A stretch of 64,000 nucleotides of DNA from Nautilus pompilius. Taxonomy: Eukaryota; Mollusca; Cephalopoda; Nautilida; Nautilidae. Below are positions 36,301 to 48,814 of the stretch, piece by piece. The notes under the pieces were generated by a model. The model was given only the letters and a program-made list of their open reading frames with translations, was not told where the DNA came from and did not search any database. The stretch lies in assembly GCA_018389105.1 (NCBI GenBank), contig JACATO010000333.1, positions 1,178,001 to 1,242,000 on the forward strand, read 5' to 3'. Within the stretch, counting starts at the first letter, position 1. Every line of letters starts with the position of its first letter. The position numbers and the translations under genes are program-made.

Positions 36301-37480
36301 CAGAGGATCATTGCAGGTACATATACATAGAGGAAATGGAGACTATTACAAAGATAGATACTCTCGGCAATCAAAGGCGTGTCAAAACACTGATCCAAGC
36401 TGAAAAGTTCAAATGATTTTTCTGTCACCCAAAGTGAAAGAACTGTCCAAAATCAGGCAAAAGCACAGCAGGATCAGAATGGTCACCAAGACAAACTATC
36501 AATAGAGGTTCTTCCACCACTCCCTGCTTCAACTGTCCAACCTTTGCCATGTAAAATGCCTAATCTGCAAATTACTTCTGCTTTTCCTCACATTAAATGC
36601 AAAGGAGATCAAAGTGATACTGTCAGTAGAAACTGACTCTGGCTATGTTTGTTGAAAGGTACCCCTGTACTCTTGGATCCATGTATATGAATAGTCCTGC
36701 AACAAAAGGGGATGCAGTCATTTATTGTTTATCCAGATGGAAAAACTGCCCAGGAACACATGACCACTGCATAAAAATTGCACAAACAACACAGAAGAAC
36801 TCAAAGCCCTTTCCAGCGCTGCCTTAATAATCAATTTAAGCATATCACGTTGCCTTCATGTTTCCATCTTCACTGATTACTTGTTAGTATTAGAAGCATT
36901 GAATGGCAACAGACTACAAATATGAAAGAGGCTCTGGCACTTGTGAACAACGCAAGGAAAAATGTATTACAGTAAATTCCATCACATTGTCAAATCTCAG
37001 GTAATGAGATAGCAGAGCAGCTTGCTTACCAGCCAGTTTTGAGCAAGATGACAATGCAATGGCAAGCAATAAAAACTATCATTAAGAGAACACTGATTTC
37101 CAGAGAAGTTTACCACTGCCTTTCTCATAAAGATCAAGTTGCCATTTATGACTCCATGCTGGCCACAATAGACTTAACTATCACATGGGCAAAAAGCTTT
37201 AGATAGCCATCTCAACAACATGCCCATATGGAAAAACTGATAAAATTGCTCAGCAAATTCTTTAAGATTGTCCACTACATTCACAAGAGTGAATGTCAAC
37301 AATCTGGCTAGAAAATATTTTTCTGAGACAAAAGCTGTTTAAGAACATAGAATATCTTGAAAAAGCAGTGCAATTAATAAAAGTATGACTGATGAATGAG
37401 AAGACAAGGATTATTGCATAGTGAACAAGCCCAGTTAAAAAAAATTTCAAGTGAAAAATAGCATGAGGAAAAAAAATTAA
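33380..37480 (+). pseudogene. I/Jockey-type LINE, 5'-truncated, split by a mariner
   Basis: Two blocks, 33380-34687 and 35739-37480, form one decayed non-LTR retrotransposon. In order: the endonuclease end GGSDHHPIILTL (near 33570); the linker KSHWNYKNAKW; KAAADIFARSYTND; the reverse transcriptase piece ATWLDLPKAFDEVWKD (near 34570, the A motif with the catalytic Asp); GFLHN at the break; FINYIDD (near 35840, expected L-F-x-x-F-I-N-D); EEYIAIAIYQIQ; VSINKKKMTAP; ITFDKRLTWKPHMQQAE (near 36115); RRVKTLIQAEKFK; and an RNase H piece IPSHCQISGNEIAEQLA (near 36980). The YADD box is not preserved. The N-terminal ORF and most of the endonuclease are missing. The 3' end is uncertain, near AAAAAAAATTAATCATCATTATTAATG. 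Confidence 0.85.
34690..35736 (+). mobile_element. Mariner (Tc1/mariner) nested in the LINE, internally deleted
   Basis: The left end TTAGGTCATTACTAAAGTTTTG and the complement of the right end TTAGGTTACAAATGTTTTG match as inverted repeats, with TA on both sides (34688-34689 and 35737-35738). Inside are transposase pieces of the mariner family that includes Hsmar1/SETMAR: LLHEFKLSHKESKATCNI, WFTKF, SLIDKEHSSHPSRCNDN, ALVETDPRKRVQEIAGEL (35080-35150), TVSWHLDVIGQVGKI, KTITAERYCHELNVHQKL, IMLYDNAHPHVAK (near 35390, around the second catalytic Asp) and a C-terminal CVLIVMVL-type relic. The stretch around the first catalytic Asp is deleted (near 35220-35270), and the total, 1,047 bp, is shorter than the usual 1.3 kb. 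Confidence 0.93.
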
Positions 37481-40400
37481 TCATCATTATTAATGAATTT
37501 TGAAAGTATAATTTAAGATGATAAGCTCTTTATACATAGGCAATAAAACATTAACAGTGTTTCACTATAGGAAATCAGGAATTTACTAAAATATAGCATA
37601 ATCATAACAAGAATAAAATTGTGGCACTGTAAATAAGTTAATGGTCTGTAGCAAGCAGTAAAAAAAAAATACTTTAATTATACATCTGGTCTAGATAATT
37701 TTTCATATCAGAAAAGGAAAATATGGAGAAATCATTATTTATTTTGTTATTGCTAGTTTTATAGAAACATGGTCTTTATAAACTAGAAGTATCTCTTAGT
37801 TACAAATAACTGCTAGCCAAAGGAAATGCCATCTTCTAGCATTGCTCAAGTGAAGGCTTATATAATAATCTTTAAATAAAATCAGTTTGCATTTATGAAA
37901 CTAAATGTGCAATTTTTAATTTTTGGGTATTATTATAATAATGGCAGTTAATTTGTGGAATATTTCGATGTTGGCTTCTTGATTATTTTCATTAATGACA
38001 GATTTTAACATTTGATTATTTTTTTTCTGCAATGACTTATATGTTAGACAAAATCATGTACTAGTTTTACTCAAAACAGCTTGGGTTCCAAATAAATTGA
38101 TAGTACTTCCTTCAGTTTAATTCTTTTGGCCTAGACAGTCATTTTAATGTAAAAGTTTGTTTGTTTAAGTAAATGGATATAGCATGTGTTATGTGGCAGT
38201 TTGCATCTAAAATCCAAAGCTTTATCAAGGAATCTATAAAAGTTGGCAACTCTGTTAAAATTCTAAAAAATGGGCATTGTAAATAAAAACCTAAAATCTC
38301 AAGTTTATTTTAAAAGCTCAAAAAAATTAAATAAACGTCATGCTTCTCATGCTTTAACAAAAATAGCAGCAAATGTGAAATCAATATTAAGTACATAGTT
38401 TTCACAATTAAAAAGGCATCAAACAGATTAGGCAAAGTAAAAGACATTTGGAGTGAGAAATACTTATTGCTTCAGGCTAGGCAGGAAGGAAACTTTCAAG
38501 ATAAAACATTAATAACTAGCCAGTCTGGGGGAGACTGAATCTGTATAACCATTTCTAGTATTTTTGGTCAATAAAAATTTTCTTGGAGAAAAATATTGTT
38601 TGTAGTTTACAAAGTGTGTTAAAATCAGTAGCATAAAGCATACCAGGAGTATTTTGATAGTGGAACACACTATTTTAGGACAAGAATTTAACTGAAAGCT
38701 ATGAAATGCAATGACCTGTCTATCAATTTTAGAACAAATTCATTCTTGCATTGTGGTACATGTTAATTTTTTACTTACAGATGTCAGAAATCTAGTTTAT
38801 TTATTTGAGTGATGAGTCGGAGATACAACAAAACTACTGCAGTTGCTATCTTGTGTGTGAACAGCACACAAAATCACAATAGAGAATGCACTTAGTGCTT
38901 ATTAAGTTTTGGTGTAAGTATAATTAAAAAAAAAAAATATCAAAATCACTAGTTTTTAATAGGCTGGTGCAATGGTAAGCACAGATTTTTTTTTTTCTTT
39001 ATCATGAAGAAGCTGGCAAACAAGTCGTCTTGGCATTTGTATGGTCAATAGACACTATCCATAAAATACCATAAATGAAACCAGCATACTACAAGTTCTA
39101 TATCATTGACTGATTATGACAGAATGAAGTAAATTATACCACTGCTTACTCAGTAAACTTTACAAAAAATCTGAGCAGTCATTTCTACTGGATATATCTT
39201 AAAAAGAGCCAAATAATTCCTACTTTTTATAATAACCTGATACATGGGCCTCTTTAAATGACCTTATTATTGAAATACTACAAATTGTACTTAATTTCTG
39301 CACTTGAACAATGCAATCATTTCTGGTTGAACCAAGCATTAAAGTTATGCAGATTGTAGTATTTCTTAAACCTCTGTATATCACTTGGGGTGCATTTGCA
39401 TTTCACTACCCTTCAAATCTCTATTACTCAGCACAGTTTGAGCCAATGGGGCTGTGACATTACTCGTCGTGAGGACAAATTCATATTGTTCCAACCCCAC
39501 AAATTTTGCACCATGAGTGATGATTACTAAATACACAGCCAGTTCACTATATATACTAGTGCTTCTTAGCTAAGGTGCAAACAAGCCCCAGTATAAGATA
39601 GGCAAAAACTGATGTGGTATCTGGAGGGCAATGCTTTAGCAGAAATAACAACAAAAAAAAAAAAAACAGCAGCAAATGTGTGAAATAAAATATTTTATTC
39701 TTTTATTCTTCTATTTTGTACAAATATTCTAATGGATGCACAGCTGTCTTCAGCAAGATTTTACATCATAAGTAAATTTTTAGTAAAGAAAACATTCTTC
39801 ATTATTTAAATAGAAAGTCTAGAAGAGTGACCTGTTAAAAAAAGATAGCCATTCAGATTTCTTATTGATAGAGGTTAAATTTTAATTTAAAAATACTAGG
39901 TTGTTCAAATTCATTAGTAGTAGTTTCTTAATAATAAATAATTATGGACAGACTCTGAGCAATTTGGTCTGTGGGGGCAGACAAAGATCTGTACTCAAGT
40001 TATTTCACACTAAATTTTGTTAATCACTGATAACAGTTACCACATGAACATTTTTTTTGTCAGAAACTGGAATTTTGAAATAATTTATCTTTTATAATGT
40101 AAAGTGATACTGATTGATACCTATTTGTTGTCTCATCACCAGTCTGTATTCTCTCTCACAGTCAGTCAGTTTATATAAGCAACTCTTAAAATAAGTGATA
40201 TATATTTAAGAAAAATTCATTTTCTATTGAATATTTTCTAGATATTAAAAAAAAAAATTCTTTCAAAAAATTGTTGAAAATTTTGAAGATCACATTTACT
40301 TTATTTCATTACTTTATTTTCAGAAACTAAAATCCTGTAGCATATTTGAAGTGTTGTCAAGGGCCACCCATCCTGTTCCTAAGACCATAACCTGTTCTAG

Positions 40401-43400
40401 ATCAGCTAACAAGTTAACGGTCTCAGGGAGAGGGGAGGTGCCAGTGCAGTAAAATCACAATGGTAAATGACTAACCGAAAATATAATAGAGAGATCAAAT
40501 AATGCCATTGAAGTTTTTCTTGGTTTTAGACGTAAATTCTAGAAAATGAAAATAAATTGGTTAGTACTTAGTGAAGAATCTACCTACCTGTCTGTCTGGA
40601 TTTGTATCGGACACTGTTCGTCAATTTTTTTTATTTTTTAAAATTTAGACATGCTTTTTTTATCTTTACTGCTATGTTAAGAAATGCCACTTGCTCTCTC
40701 TCATGAAATCAGTTTGGATTAATAATAACTTTAAAGGTGTTTAAAATTGTTACTAACTGCCTCCATTATTATCTAAGCTGTAAAATCTGAATGATCTTCA
40801 AGGATCCCTTTTTCAGTTTTCATAAAGGTTATTGTAAGAAATTTTGTAGAAGGTTAAATGAAGTTGATTTTAAAGTTTGTGCTGCATGTGCATATATATA
40901 TATTTACAAATCTACATCTTTTAAATCAGTGTACCTTTATATAAATCAGTTTTATAAAGGATAATTAATGAAATTTATTTATAAAATAAATGTTATTACA
41001 AATTTTCCAAAAAATGCTTTTGTTTTTGCATAAAATATATATTATGCAATATAAAGTTATCAAAAAAGTGCAAATATAAAGATGCATTGTACCTGGATAT
41101 AGCAATAACTCTTCAATTAATTTTTTTTCTTCCATTAATATTGTAGGGAAAATATTGAGTAACTAAAAGAAGTCCCATGTAATATAGTATTTTTAAAAAT
41201 AATTTAAAATTACAATTCTGTCCTGTATGTATACACAATTTGAATGAAAAAGCACTTGAGATTTTCAAATGATCAGAAACTTGCTTTTAGTTATTATATT
41301 TCAGATGTCATGTTTTGGTTTTGAGCATACTCGCATTGTTTTGTATATTACACATGTTAAGTTCAGACTACTTTTATCTATAGTTACTCAACTTTTGAGT
41401 AGCAATAAATAGGAAAAAGAAAACTGGTTCATTGCCCAATTTTTTACACTGGCAGATTAATACTGAACCTTGTTAAATACAGATTATCAGAGAGGCACTG
41501 AACAAGAATTGTTACTGTTTCCTTCCAGAACCCTGCTTGAAATTAAATTTATACAAGATCGATGTCTCCTATGCCATTATAGTTTCTCTCTCATGTCCGC
41601 AAATTTCCACATGAATTTGGCCAGATATCAAGGGAAAAACCAATTACCAATTTCAAATTATTACTAAGGAACAAAGTGGAAGAAAGTAAATAGTTAAAAA
41701 TTGGCACAATTTAGCTATACTACATACTGTAATTATAGATATATTCTCCAACTATAAACAAAGTTTTTAAGCAAATGTACAGCAAGAAACCAAACTTATT
41801 TAATGCCTTAGAGTTAGTGCATTAAACATTTTTCTTCTTCCATGGATTTGCATAAATTCTGTTTCCTGGCATCAAAAAAAAAAAAAAGAGTAGTCAAGTT
41901 GCACTAATTGTGTATCTTTTTCTATCAATAAATGGAAATTTGATACTAATCCCTAAATGCAGCTGATAATGAAATAAATTGCCTGTGATAGTTTTTAAAT
42001 TTACTTCATCAACTTTTCACATAGTACTGATAAATTTTATTCTGATATTTTAATTGCTGACTATTATGTCTATTTGAAAATTATTAATTTGAGTTATTGA
42101 ATAAACTTAGTCTTCATCCAGTATCGTATTAGCCAAATTTCAGCTGTGCTGAAGGGGTGGAAATATTTTGACTCTACTGGTTGTGTATCTTAAGGTAGAA
42201 TGGAGATGCATACTGTTTGCTGCCTCAAAGAATGCACATCTGGATCAAACTAATTTTTAAAAATTTCGAAATAGTGTGTATTTGTTTCCTTCCATTTTCC
42301 CTGAGTGCAAGTTATGAGAAAGAGTTAACTGATGATACACTTTACTCACCCTAAACCCTGAAGTTAGAGTAACATGTCAAGTCTTCATGGAGCTTATTTC
42401 TGCCTTGCAACAATGTGGTCTGAATTAAATAGCTAATGTTGAATACAAGATGGTGGCTCCTTAGTCGTCTTTACACCTGAAAAGATAAATTTATATTTAC
42501 GAAATAAATAACTGGACAATCATCAAAAATATATTGAAGAATCAAAGTGAAAATTTTACAAGCACTCAATTATTTATTATTAGGCATCAGACATAATTTA
42601 AAATAAGCAGATGTGTAATGAAATATTCTAAAAAATAGTACGATGTTCTCATTTTGTACTAAATGAAACAATTTAAAATATTTAATGACAAAAACAAGAA
42701 GAAAACAGATTTTCAGAGAACAAACACTTAATTGTAAAATTACTATTACATTTCTTTATCAGCAAGCAGGAATTATTATTTTAAAAATTGAAAATTTGAC
42801 TTGAGGTTTCTTCCCACTAACAGACTAAAATTATAGTGAAGCAGAAAAACAAGTTTCATTTTCTAGCAGTTACCTTGCAATTTTTTTTTTTTTTATTTTA
42901 AATTTCTTTTTTTAAAAAAAAACAACGGTTACTCTGCTTTGTAATTTGCATTTTTAACCTGCATTTTAAATGCACTGTGTAATATTCACTTTGTTTTTAT
43001 GTTCATAATAAATACTTAAAAATATTCAGGTTTGTTTCTTAAAGTATGTTCAATGCTCTTTATTTTTTTTTTTTTAAATTTCACATTTCTGTAAGTTCTC
43101 TCCTCCTGGTGATCTGGAGATCTTCAGATCTCTCATCATTTAGTTGGTTTGTACAGCAATGGAAAGACACTGGATGTGTAGAGTGAGTGAGGCTGTTGAG
43201 TGGAGTTTGAGTCATCTGCGACCAATCACTGTGCTTGTGTTTTTGCAGTCCATTGTAAAAAAAAATTTTTTCTGCCATCTCCAACTTTTAGTAAGCTACC
43301 TAGTTTCGCCTATCCCAAAACTTGGGGCCTGCTCATGGGTTGCATGTTATACAGTGAACATTTTCAAGGTTGGAATGGATAAATTTGTAATGGACTTTCA

Positions 43401-43900
43401 AATGAAAACTGGCTGGATATGATTACATTCATTCTATTTCAGCCAGGTTTCATATGAATGCCTCTATTATTATAGCCACAGGCCAATGATGTTAAATTAT
43501 TGACATGGCTAATATTGTACAAGTCTGTAAAATCGTATACAATTTGATGTGCATCATTTTTGTATAGATTATTGCATGGTAAATGATGATCCAGAGTTGG
43601 TTCAGTCTAGCATCTTTGATAGGAATGAAATGCTGATCATTGTCTTAACTGAGGTCATTACAAGAAACTGAATTTAATTAATCTCCTGCCTAACAAATCA
43701 GATATCCCATCCTTATACAAAAGCAGGCATAATATTACTGATGTAATGTCAGATGACATGAAAGCATACATGTCTGGTGTTAAGTTCATAAAAATGAAAT
43801 TTACTCTTCACCATGTGGACTATATCAAAGTTTGGCAAGGCAGCAACACATTAGGCAGTGTTGCACATGGTGAAGACCATATTAAATCAGCCTAATACTT
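37481..43900. other. AT-rich non-coding DNA, 6.4 kb
   Basis: No gene, RNA or bounded transposon was recognised. Homopolymer A and T runs are common and there are short (AT)n tracts (near 40893). A less AT-rich block at 43080-43430 has open frames on both strands but no motif I can match. Confidence 0.5.
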
Positions 43901-43909
43901 TCCAACATT

Positions 43910-44150
43910 TTGAAAACTGCAGGCTTGAGTCATCTAATCTTCAGATAATGCACAACTTCTATGGCTAGCTGTGTCACTAGACTTAACCCAATAAAACACA
44001 TGAAATCAGATTGTCTGAAAGTTGAATGTCTGTGAACTCACTGCCAAAATCTCCAGGAATTGAATGCTGCAGTTGTGGGAATGACACTGTTACCAAAAGA
44101 AAGATATATGTACTGCCATATTTTGCCTGTAATGTATTTTTATTTAACCA
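43910..44150 (+). pseudogene. Possible C-terminal remnant of a Tc1-like transposase
   Basis: The pieces RLNPIKHMKSDCL (near 43980) and NLQELNAAVVGMTLLPKERY (near 44050) resemble the Tc1 C-terminus, in which SPDLNPIEHxWD is followed by LQEL-x-x-A-x-x-x-EW-x-x-IPQ. The catalytic DNARPH region is reduced to something like DNAQ. No inverted ends were found. The match is weak and the rest of the element, if present upstream from 43440, is not readable. Confidence 0.4.
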
Positions 44151-47100
44151 ATGATTTGAATAAATGCATATCTAAAGGTAATGCAAACATTTGTAGCAAA
44201 TGAAGGTTGCAATAAAAATACTTTTGTTCATCTATTGTCAGTATTTTCTAACTCAAAAACCTTTGGGTGCTCATTTGCATATTCTTAGGGTAAGCATTTG
44301 GAAAACAAGTGTTGGCATGCTTTCTATATTGTTAACCATGCTCAGTATTAAAATTTTACTATGTGCAAAAATAACAATTGTATTAAACAAGCACTTCAAA
44401 AAGTGGCTGTTGCTTGATTATCTATGTTAAAGTACTAATAATCATAGATTTTCAAAATATGACATTATGAAACCAGAAACTGTTTTTAGAACTACAATTT
44501 ATTGTGAAAATTAGTTAACCTGAATTCACTAAATAACAAAAATTACCAAGCTCAGAAATTAAAATAGAAAATTAAATATCTGATCAATACATATAAAATA
44601 ACCAATTAAAAAAAAACTAGATGCTTATCATATTTTATTTGCTTTGCTTTGTTACATTCTTTTAATGGCTTAAGATTCTTTTGCTGTAAGCAAACATTTT
44701 GTATGTTAATCAAATGACATATTTGGAGTTTGTATCAATTTCAGGTTTTTTAGGTTTCAGTGCCATAAAATAATCCATGCAAAACTTTAAATACTAGTGT
44801 GACCAACTAGCTACCTCAGCAGTGGGACACCTGGTGTCATCTGAACTTAATGTTTGCCTGCTTGTCTTTGTTATTTGTACATATGCTTTGTCTGACAAAA
44901 TTACAACTGATACCACTGAGCCAACCTTCTGATTAATAAGTAAATAACTCTTGCTATTAAAATGTGCTGTTTATGGCATATGTGCATCTGAATCATAACA
45001 TATGATCATAAGAATTTTCCTTTGATACATTTCTAGAAACAAACTTGCTATACCTATAGTGATTTAAGTTTCTCTTTGTGCTAAATAAAAGGAAAAGAAG
45101 CCAAATACACTGGGGATATGTTTTCTCTGGGACTAACATAGTTTTCTGAAGTGACAAAATAAACAATTGGAAACAAAAAACAATTCTGATTATTAGTTTG
45201 ATAGCTGTAGTTATAAATACATTTTAAAAATTAAGACAAAAGAAAACAACAGATCACTAAAAAAATCTAGAAAATAGTTGTTCACTGTTGGAAATAAGTT
45301 CAGTTTATAGTTTTAAGATGCACATATTTTAATGTTACAATTTTTTAACCAATTTACTGGCATTTGTTCAATTATTAAAAATTTGTGTGAATATAAACAT
45401 TTTTCTGCAATTTAGCATAAAAATCAAATACACTAGAAATACACAGATGGACAATTTTGTTGTGCAAAAGTGCTTTTTTCCATATTTATTTTTCTCATAC
45501 ACTTCCAGCTGTATTTATTAACATATCGTAATTATTTTGATTGAGTATCTATCCCCTTATTTCCATCAAACCAGACCGTGTTGCTTGAACAGCTTGCCTT
45601 CAGTTGCGAGTAAATCAACAGCACCCATAAAGAAGCTAATTAGCATGCCAACCTACTGAGAAGATCAAAACATGCATAACTGAACCAAATCTAGCTGATA
45701 TTATTGTAATTTCTCTCTATTTTTATTATGGAAGGCTATAAATTTTTTAAAAGCAAGAATTTGACAGATAGTTACCATAATTATATTTAAAGACCAGTAT
45801 AATTTCTTAGTCCAGTTTTTTAAAAGAAAATCATGCTCAACCTACCTGTGCAGTCTTACACAAGTTAATCTCTCCTTGTGCTCTTAAGTTAACACTTTCC
45901 TACATCAAAATGACCACCACTAACTTAGACCCATCAGGAGTGTACTAGTCCAGTTACTTTCTTTTATTCTGGATAATCTCTAACAATGATTCAGAGAGAA
46001 TTTGTTACGAACAGCAGTTAGAATAAAAATTAATAGTTCACAGATCTGAAGCTTGACACAAAGGTTAGTAGATTAAGCAGTATGAAATGCTACTTTCCAA
46101 GCAAACATCAAAAAGTCTAATTAGCCACAAGAGTTCTTGAAAAATCCTGTTGCCTGGCAACTGGTTAGATTTCAATATAAATAGACTGATCTTGAAATAT
46201 GGGCTTACCTGACGATATAAATTGATTTCATTTAGTTTTTGTTAATTATTGTAGCTTAGGTAAAAAAAAAATTGAAGGATAAGAGATATTATAATTATTT
46301 AGATTAACATTTTTCAATTAAAAAAAAACAAAAAAACTGGGTCTTTATAAAAAAAAAATTATTAAAGCAATCTGACCTGTGTGATGTGGTTGCTATCATT
46401 GCATTTTACTCAAATGCAGCTCTAATATGAACATTTTTATAAAGTTGCCTGATAGTGTATTTTTTTTGCTGATTTATAGTTTGTGCCATTAAAAACTGTT
46501 GATAATGTCAAATATCTCATTAAGCTCTTCCCACAGGTGTCTTGTCCATAAATCAATCCAGGAAGTCCAATTTTTTTTTGTAAAACATCTGAATATTCTA
46601 AGCTGCTAATCTTTTGAAATATTCTAGAATACATGTGCTGTACTAGTATTTAATGACTAATTAAACCCCATGGTAGTTTATGGCTCCCACTGCTCTTTCT
46701 CCAGTCCCTGTTAATGATTTGTGATTTGGGCTACTGTTTCATGTCACAATATGTTGCCCAAGTTGGTTGACCTGATCTTTCAGAATTAATTTGCAACCAA
46801 AGTTTGGAAATGTTTCATTCCAGGAAAACTAGATTGTAGTGATGAATACATTGATTAATTTTCAAATTATGAATAATCACAATATCTGGCAAGATCATAA
46901 AATTATGTTATACCATATTAACTTTAACTACTTTTAAACATGCTGGCATTAGTCCTGTTAAACTGCTTGTTATAGTATTTTAAATATTCGTTGAGGACAA
47001 TAATAGAAATTTACATTTCTACACTGAGGGTGATATCAGTACACAGTGTGGTTCACACTACAAAAAACAAATTTGACAGCCTCTACTGAAACAAATAGTT

Positions 47101-47815
47101 GCTACATTACTTTTTTGAAAACACCTTATATATCATGGTGCTGCCATTAATTACTGAAAATGATGAATAGAGAAAAGCCATTACATGGATACTTAAGATG
47201 ATGACATTCTCCTATTCAGCTTAACTAGGCCTAGTAAATCATATGCATGGAAACACCAATTTGAATGCATAGCAAAGTAGGGAGGTTTTGCTAGCTAGCT
47301 TTTTGTGGCATATCCATGTAATGCTAGGATACTGTACAACATAAGACACATAATAAAATGCCAAAAAGCAATAAAATCACATCCATTTTCAAATGGTTCC
47401 ATCTCTGGACAAAAAAGAGAAATGTAATAATCTGCTCTTACAGTTTGACATAAAATACAATTAAAATGCTCTCAAATCCTAAGTACATTTGTGCCACAAA
47501 TCATTTTCAGTGCCTAATTGAATATGCAGTGCTCTCAAACATGTTTGGAAGAGTTCTATTTTTTATACTCTTGCTATTTTAAAGATGAATATTTACATAG
47601 AATAATTGCTTATAATAAATATGCAGAATAAGTGTTAATTTACAAAACTAAAAGTTGTGTAGATTTCAACATGGTTCCAGAACACTTGAATTTCAGTGAT
47701 TAACACAGATGATTTTTCTTATGAAAATCTAAGTCCAAATGCAGTAATAACTTTGGTTTACAAACATTTCCCCTATTACCCTTCAAATATTACACTTATG
47801 TGGCTAGAATGTTTA
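44151..47815. other. AT-rich non-coding DNA
   Basis: Nothing assignable except a palindromic X-box-like word at 46149-46161. Poly-A tracts lie at 46262-46345. Confidence 0.5.
46149..46161. promoter_or_regulatory. Palindromic X-box-like motif (RFX type)
   Basis: GTTGCCTGGCAAC is a perfect palindrome around one base. RFX X-boxes are two GTNRCC/RGYAAC half sites, usually with a spacer of 0 to 3 bases. TATAAATAG follows at 46176-46184. No gene start was seen nearby, so this may be chance. Confidence 0.3.
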
Positions 47816-48814
47816 TGAGGTCAGATCAAAAGTTCCAGGACTAAATTTATTTTTATAAAACTAAAGGATAAAATAGTTAATCAAACATATCAACTTCAAA
47901 GTGACTTCCTGATTGAACAGTGATTCCAGTGGTCTTGACATTTGCAACATCCACAAATCTGGCTTCCATTGAACTGCATCACTTAGGTGTTTCAGAATAA
48001 CCAAATAAAACCAATGATTTACTGTCTAACCTTGTGGAAAAAACTCACTATGCACAATACCTTCATTGTCAAGAAATGCAATCATCATCATCTTGACATT
48101 TTAGTGCACCTGTCTTGCTTTGGTAAAGGTGACAATGGCATCTTTCAATAAGATGACCGATGCTTGCTTTTGTGGTTGCAGTTATAAACCCAAGTCTTGT
48201 CATTTGGAATGATGTTGGGCAGGAAGTTTTCATCATTCACTGCACAATCACTGAGTTCCTGAAACACCGTTCCTTCTGTTCAGGAGTGGGGACCCATGAG
48301 ACAAACTTTGCCAAGACCACCTCATTCCCAAATCTTGAGTCAGAATTGTTTGGCATGTGCTGTAGGAGAGCCAACTTCTTCTGCTACTTCACAAATTGTC
48401 ATTTGTCTGTTACCATGAATCATGTCATGAACATGAATGACTGAGTCCCCCACTGTGTGAGGTTGATGGATGGCCAAAATGTGGATCATCATTGATAGAA
48501 GTTATTTTTCAACTAAGTAAACCACTTAGATGTTTTTGAACAGCTAAGAAATTCATCCACAAATGTGGTTTTAATATTTATAGGTTCCCGTGGCTGTCTT
48601 ACAAAGTTTCAAACAGAATTTGATGCACACATATTGCTTCTTCAAGTCAAACATCTTACAATGGGGCAAAAATAAACAGCTGCACAAAACAGCATGTAAC
48701 TTAAGACTGAGACAAGACTGCCAGAGATATGATGTCAGCAAGTGTTGCCTACAATGCCAGTTGTTTAATTTCCCTACAATAAATTTAGTTCCAGAACGTT
48801 TTGATCAGACATCA
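47816..48814 (-). mobile_element. Mariner-like element (GVQW3/FLJ37770-like), decayed
   Basis: The ends are inverted repeats: TGAGGTCAGATCAAAAGTTC at the left and, as complement, TGATGTCTGATCAAAACGTTC at the right. TA flanks lie at 47814-47815 and 48815-48816. The minus strand carries the N-terminal HTH region of a mariner transposase, CIKFCLKLCKTATGTY (near 48640), then the GHPSTS-HTVGDSVIHVH linker (near 48450), NRQMTICEVAEEVGSPTA, ENFLPNIIPNDKTWVY (near 48220, holding the first catalytic Asp as NDKTWVY in place of GDETWVY), and EGIVHSEFFPQG. At 999 bp it is short for the family; the C-terminal catalytic part is lost and stops are present. Confidence 0.92.

Noticed and set aside
43081..43422. 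Overlapping frames on both strands suggesting a gene
   Set aside because: No protein family fits on either strand and no splice structure is visible; left as unassigned DNA.
37481..43900. CRISPR, operon or bacterial features
   Set aside because: No regularly spaced repeats or operon-like gene layout were seen anywhere; the window is clearly eukaryotic.
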